Assembly (NCBI GenBank): GCA_016744275.1
Contig: JADGEP010000138.1
Location: forward strand, 1-9,142
Origin: Candidatus Krumholzibacteriia bacterium
Lineage (GTDB): Bacteria; Krumholzibacteriota; Krumholzibacteriia; LZORAL124-64-63
Length of the DNA: 9,142 nt
Direction: 5' to 3'
A model generated the notes under the pieces. That model was not told the origin of the DNA, made no database searches, and saw only the letters and a list, made by a program, of their open reading frames with translations. The position numbers and the translations under genes were made by a program. Position 1 is the stretch's first letter; each line of letters begins with the position of its first letter. This document shows positions 7,079-9,142 of the stretch, one piece after another.

Positions 7079-8500
7079 ATGGACAATGGAATGAAGCCTT
7101 TGGCGCACACCTTTGAACCGTATCGCATCAAGGTCGTGGAGAAGATCCAACGAAACAGCCGCGAAGACCGGGTACAACACCTGCGCGATGCCGGCTACAA
7201 CGTGTTTAAGGTGCCCTCGGCGGCCATTTATGTGGACCTGCTGACTGACAGCGGCACCGGTGCCATGAGCGACATGCAGTGGGCCGCGCTGATGACCGGC
7301 GATGAGGCCTATGCCTACAGCAAGAGCTTCGCGGAGTTCGAAAGCTGCATTCGGGAAATCTTCGGCTACAAACACGTGATCCCGACGCACCAAGGCCGTG
7401 CCGCCGAAGGCCTGCTGTTTGCCACGACCCTCAAGGAAGGGTCAGTGGTGCCCAACAATATCCATTTCGATACCACCCGGGCGAACGTCGAGCATCAGGG
7501 CGCAATCGCCTTGGACTGCATCGCTGACGCCGGGCTGGACCCGACCCTCGAAGCACCATTCAAGGGCGACATGTCTTTGAAAAAGCTGGCCACAGCCTTC
7601 GAAAAATACGGAACCGAGCGCATCCCTTTTGTGATGATCACGATCACCAACAACAGTGGTGGTGGGCAACCGGTCAGTCTGGCCAACGTGCGAGAGGTCT
7701 CGGACTTCTGCAAAAAAATGGGCGTGCCCCTGATTTTTGATGCCTGCCGCTTTGCCGAAAACGCCTGGTTTATCCAGCAGCGGGAAGAGGGTTGCGCCGA
7801 AAAAACGATCATGGAGATCTGCAACGAAATGTTTGCCCTGGGTGAGGGCTGCACCATGAGCGCGAAAAAAGATGGCTTGGTGAACATCGGCGGATTCCTT
7901 TGCCTCAATGACGATACCATGGCCCAGAACGCCACCAACCTGCTCATCCTCAGGGAAGGTTTTCCCACCTATGGCGGCCTTGCGGGCCGGGATCTGGCGG
8001 CCGTTGCCCAAGGGCTGCGGGAGGTCATGGATCCGGACTATTTGGCCTACCGCATTGGCCAGGTCGCCCGTCTGGGGGCCCGGTTGGATGAGCTGGGAGT
8101 GCCCTACTTGCGTCCCACCGGTGGCCACGCCGTTTACATCGATGCCATGACGGCTCTGCCGCACATTCCGCAGAGCCAATTCCCGGCCCAGGTCTTCACC
8201 GCGGCGCTCTACCTGGAAGGTGGCGTGCGCGGAGTGGAAATCGGCAGCCTGATGTTTGAGCATCGCGATCCTGACACCGGCCAGATGGTGCATCCGGCCA
8301 TGGAGTTGGTGCGCTTGGCCATTCCCCGCCGGGTCTACACCCATACTCAATTGGATTACGTGGCTGAGAGCTGTGCGCGGGTCATGGAAATGGGCGAACG
8401 GTTGCGCGGCCTGGAGGTCACTTGGGAACCGCCCAGTCTGCGGCATTTCACCGCTCAATTGCAGCCCGTTGGTGGCGGCCGCATGGTTGCCGAGGCCTAG
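7079..8500 (+). CDS. tnaA: Tryptophanase (tryptophan indole-lyase), PLP-dependent
   Basis: This gene encodes 473 residues, close to the 471 of E. coli TnaA. The enzyme is a cytoplasmic PLP-dependent beta-eliminating lyase that converts L-tryptophan to indole, pyruvate and ammonia. Conserved landmarks are LLTDSGTGAMSD, GDEAYA with Y78, THQGR with R107, GGQPVSLAN, FDACRFAEN with D221 and R224, MSAKKD with the PLP lysine K264, EGFPTYGG, and R412 in RLAIPRR. Tyrosine phenol-lyase (TPL) is the close relative, and four positions separate the two. D131 stands where TPL has T124, F295 where TPL has M288, I388 (in VEIG) where TPL has R381, and H456 (in LRHFTA) where TPL has F448. All four are of the tryptophanase type. 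Much of the remaining sequence (AGYNxF, MSDxQWA, CTMSxKKDxLVNIGGFLC) is nearer to TPL. The start at 7079 is supported by GGGAG 8 bases upstream. No tryptophan permease (tnaB) is visible; the next gene follows after 2 bases. Confidence 0.93.
   Translation: MDNGMKPLAHTFEPYRIKVVEKIQRNSREDRVQHLRDAGYNVFKVPSAAIYVDLLTDSGTGAMSDMQWAALMTGDEAYAYSKSFAEFESCIREIFGYKHVIPTHQGRAAEGLLFATTLKEGSVVPNNIHFDTTRANVEHQGAIALDCIADAGLDPTLEAPFKGDMSLKKLATAFEKYGTERIPFVMITITNNSGGGQPVSLANVREVSDFCKKMGVPLIFDACRFAENAWFIQQREEGCAEKTIMEICNEMFALGEGCTMSAKKDGLVNIGGFLCLNDDTMAQNATNLLILREGFPTYGGLAGRDLAAVAQGLREVMDPDYLAYRIGQVARLGARLDELGVPYLRPTGGHAVYIDAMTALPHIPQSQFPAQVFTAALYLEGGVRGVEIGSLMFEHRDPDTGQMVHPAMELVRLAIPRRVYTHTQLDYVAESCARVMEMGERLRGLEVTWEPPSLRHFTAQLQPVGGGRMVAEA
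8492..8495 (+). promoter_or_regulatory. Ribosome-binding site of the gene after tnaA (GAGG)
   Basis: GAGG lies within the last codons of tnaA, 7 bases before ATG 8503. This supports that start and suggests translational coupling between the two genes. Confidence 0.55.
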
Positions 8501-8502
8501 GC

Positions 8503-9142
8503 ATGGCAACGCGCAAACCCCTGTTGCAAGCCGAGGGATTGCCGGGCCCGTTGTGGACCATGGTGGAACCACGTTTGGCGGGGGCTTTGCTGGCGGTGGG
8601 ATTGGGCGATGCGTTTGGAACGGTGCGCATTTCCGGTGACGACTTTCCCGGCGATGAAGACGCCTGGTACAGCACGATGCCGGTTGCCCCGGAGGGGGCG
8701 GGACCGGTGCTGACGGTGACCTGCCATCCAGACGCTTTTTGCCGACACCAGCCGCTGAAATCGACTGTTTTGGCGCCCGAGGAAATTTGGAAACAGGTGC
8801 CGGCGCCGGCAGCGGAACCGTTTTTGGATCCGGCAGAGTTTTCACCGGAACGCACCGATGTTTTTTTGCATCATCACCTGCTGACGGTGGCTGACCTGTG
8901 GAGCGATAAGCTGGCCGTGCACAATGTTCCCAAACACCTGACCGAGGCTTTTGGGGCAGCATGGGCGGTAGTGGTTGACGGGCGCCTGAACCGGCTGCAC
9001 TTGCCCGGATATCCCATGCCCGAACGCCGGGGGCGTTTCTCTCGTCTTTTCAGCGCTGCGGGCATCCTGCTACCTGACCATTGGCAGATTTTCCAGGCCC
9101 TCTGGGATGGGGGACTGGAGGACCAAAGGGCGGTGTTGGGGG
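8503..9142 (+). CDS. Unrecognised protein co-transcribed with tnaA; 3' end outside the window
   Basis: The frame is open from ATG 8503 to the window edge, giving 213 residues of a longer protein (MATRKPLLQAEGLPG...). It starts 2 bases after the tnaA stop and has GAGG at proper spacing, so it is probably in one operon with tnaA. I recognise no family. There is no signal peptide or transmembrane helix in the visible part. Notable points are CHPDAFCRH around residues 75-83, three histidines in a row (residues 123-125, FLHHHLLTVADLW) and later Trp- and Pro-containing stretches (LHLPGYPMPERR, LLPDHWQIFQALW). The Cys/His content could bind metal, but no known metal-site spacing is met, so this is only a possibility. 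It does not look like the tryptophan permease TnaB, which would be strongly hydrophobic. Codon use resembles its neighbours. Confidence 0.82.
   Translation, partial: MATRKPLLQAEGLPGPLWTMVEPRLAGALLAVGLGDAFGTVRISGDDFPGDEDAWYSTMPVAPEGAGPVLTVTCHPDAFCRHQPLKSTVLAPEEIWKQVPAPAAEPFLDPAEFSPERTDVFLHHHLLTVADLWSDKLAVHNVPKHLTEAFGAAWAVVVDGRLNRLHLPGYPMPERRGRFSRLFSAAGILLPDHWQIFQALWDGGLEDQRAVLG

Noticed and set aside
7712..7718. A7 run in tnaA as a second slippage site
   Set aside because: It lies in a conserved enzyme core where truncation would only inactivate. No hairpin follows, and short A-runs from Lys codons are common in this gene.
1662..8834. Recurrent GGATCCGG octamers across the window
   Set aside because: They coincide mostly with Asp-Pro codons (GAT CCG) in the reading frames and have no regular spacing, so codon preference explains them.
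7442..8962. 506-codon open frame on the - strand
   Set aside because: It is antisense to tnaA and the following gene, both of which have good starts and, for tnaA, clear homology. Its translation has no recognisable domain.

Overview
The window suggests a high-GC bacterium, probably in or near the FCB superphylum (for example a Krumholzibacteriota- or Eisenbacteria-like candidate phylum). This is inferred from a secreted protein that ends in a FlgD-Ig/type IX-like C-terminal domain and from the GC-biased codon use. No RNA gene, insertion sequence or CRISPR array is visible. All four credible genes lie on the + strand.

Layout. (1) Bases 2-589 are the 3' end of a secreted or surface protein with a C-terminal sorting-type beta domain. 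(2) Bases 666-6956 encode a 2096-residue cytoplasmic protein that I cannot assign to a named family. Its N-terminus is helical and TPR-like, and its middle (about residues 340-1590) is unrecognised. Its last ~460 residues read as a degenerate superfamily I (UvrD/PcrA-like) helicase fold whose Walker A and Walker B residues are replaced. (3) Bases 7079-8500 encode a tryptophanase (TnaA) with all PLP residues and the tryptophanase-type specificity residues, preceded by a 122-base gap holding a 10-bp hairpin. (4) Bases 8503-9142 are the 5' part of an unrecognised gene that starts 2 bases after the tnaA stop, so the two are probably co-transcribed and translationally coupled.

The most unusual signal is at 5426-5468, inside the giant gene and just before the helicase-like module. 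A run of nine A residues, in the frame of a canonical -1 slippery heptamer, is followed directly by a strong GC hairpin. Slippage there would make a ~1628-residue product lacking the helicase-like module. Read on the - strand, the same bases form a textbook intrinsic terminator (GC hairpin followed by T9). Either reading would be regulatory, and the sequence alone cannot choose between them.

The tryptophanase would release indole, pyruvate and ammonia from tryptophan. Nothing here links it functionally to the giant protein. The 122-base gap and the hairpin suggest that the tnaA pair is a separate transcription unit.
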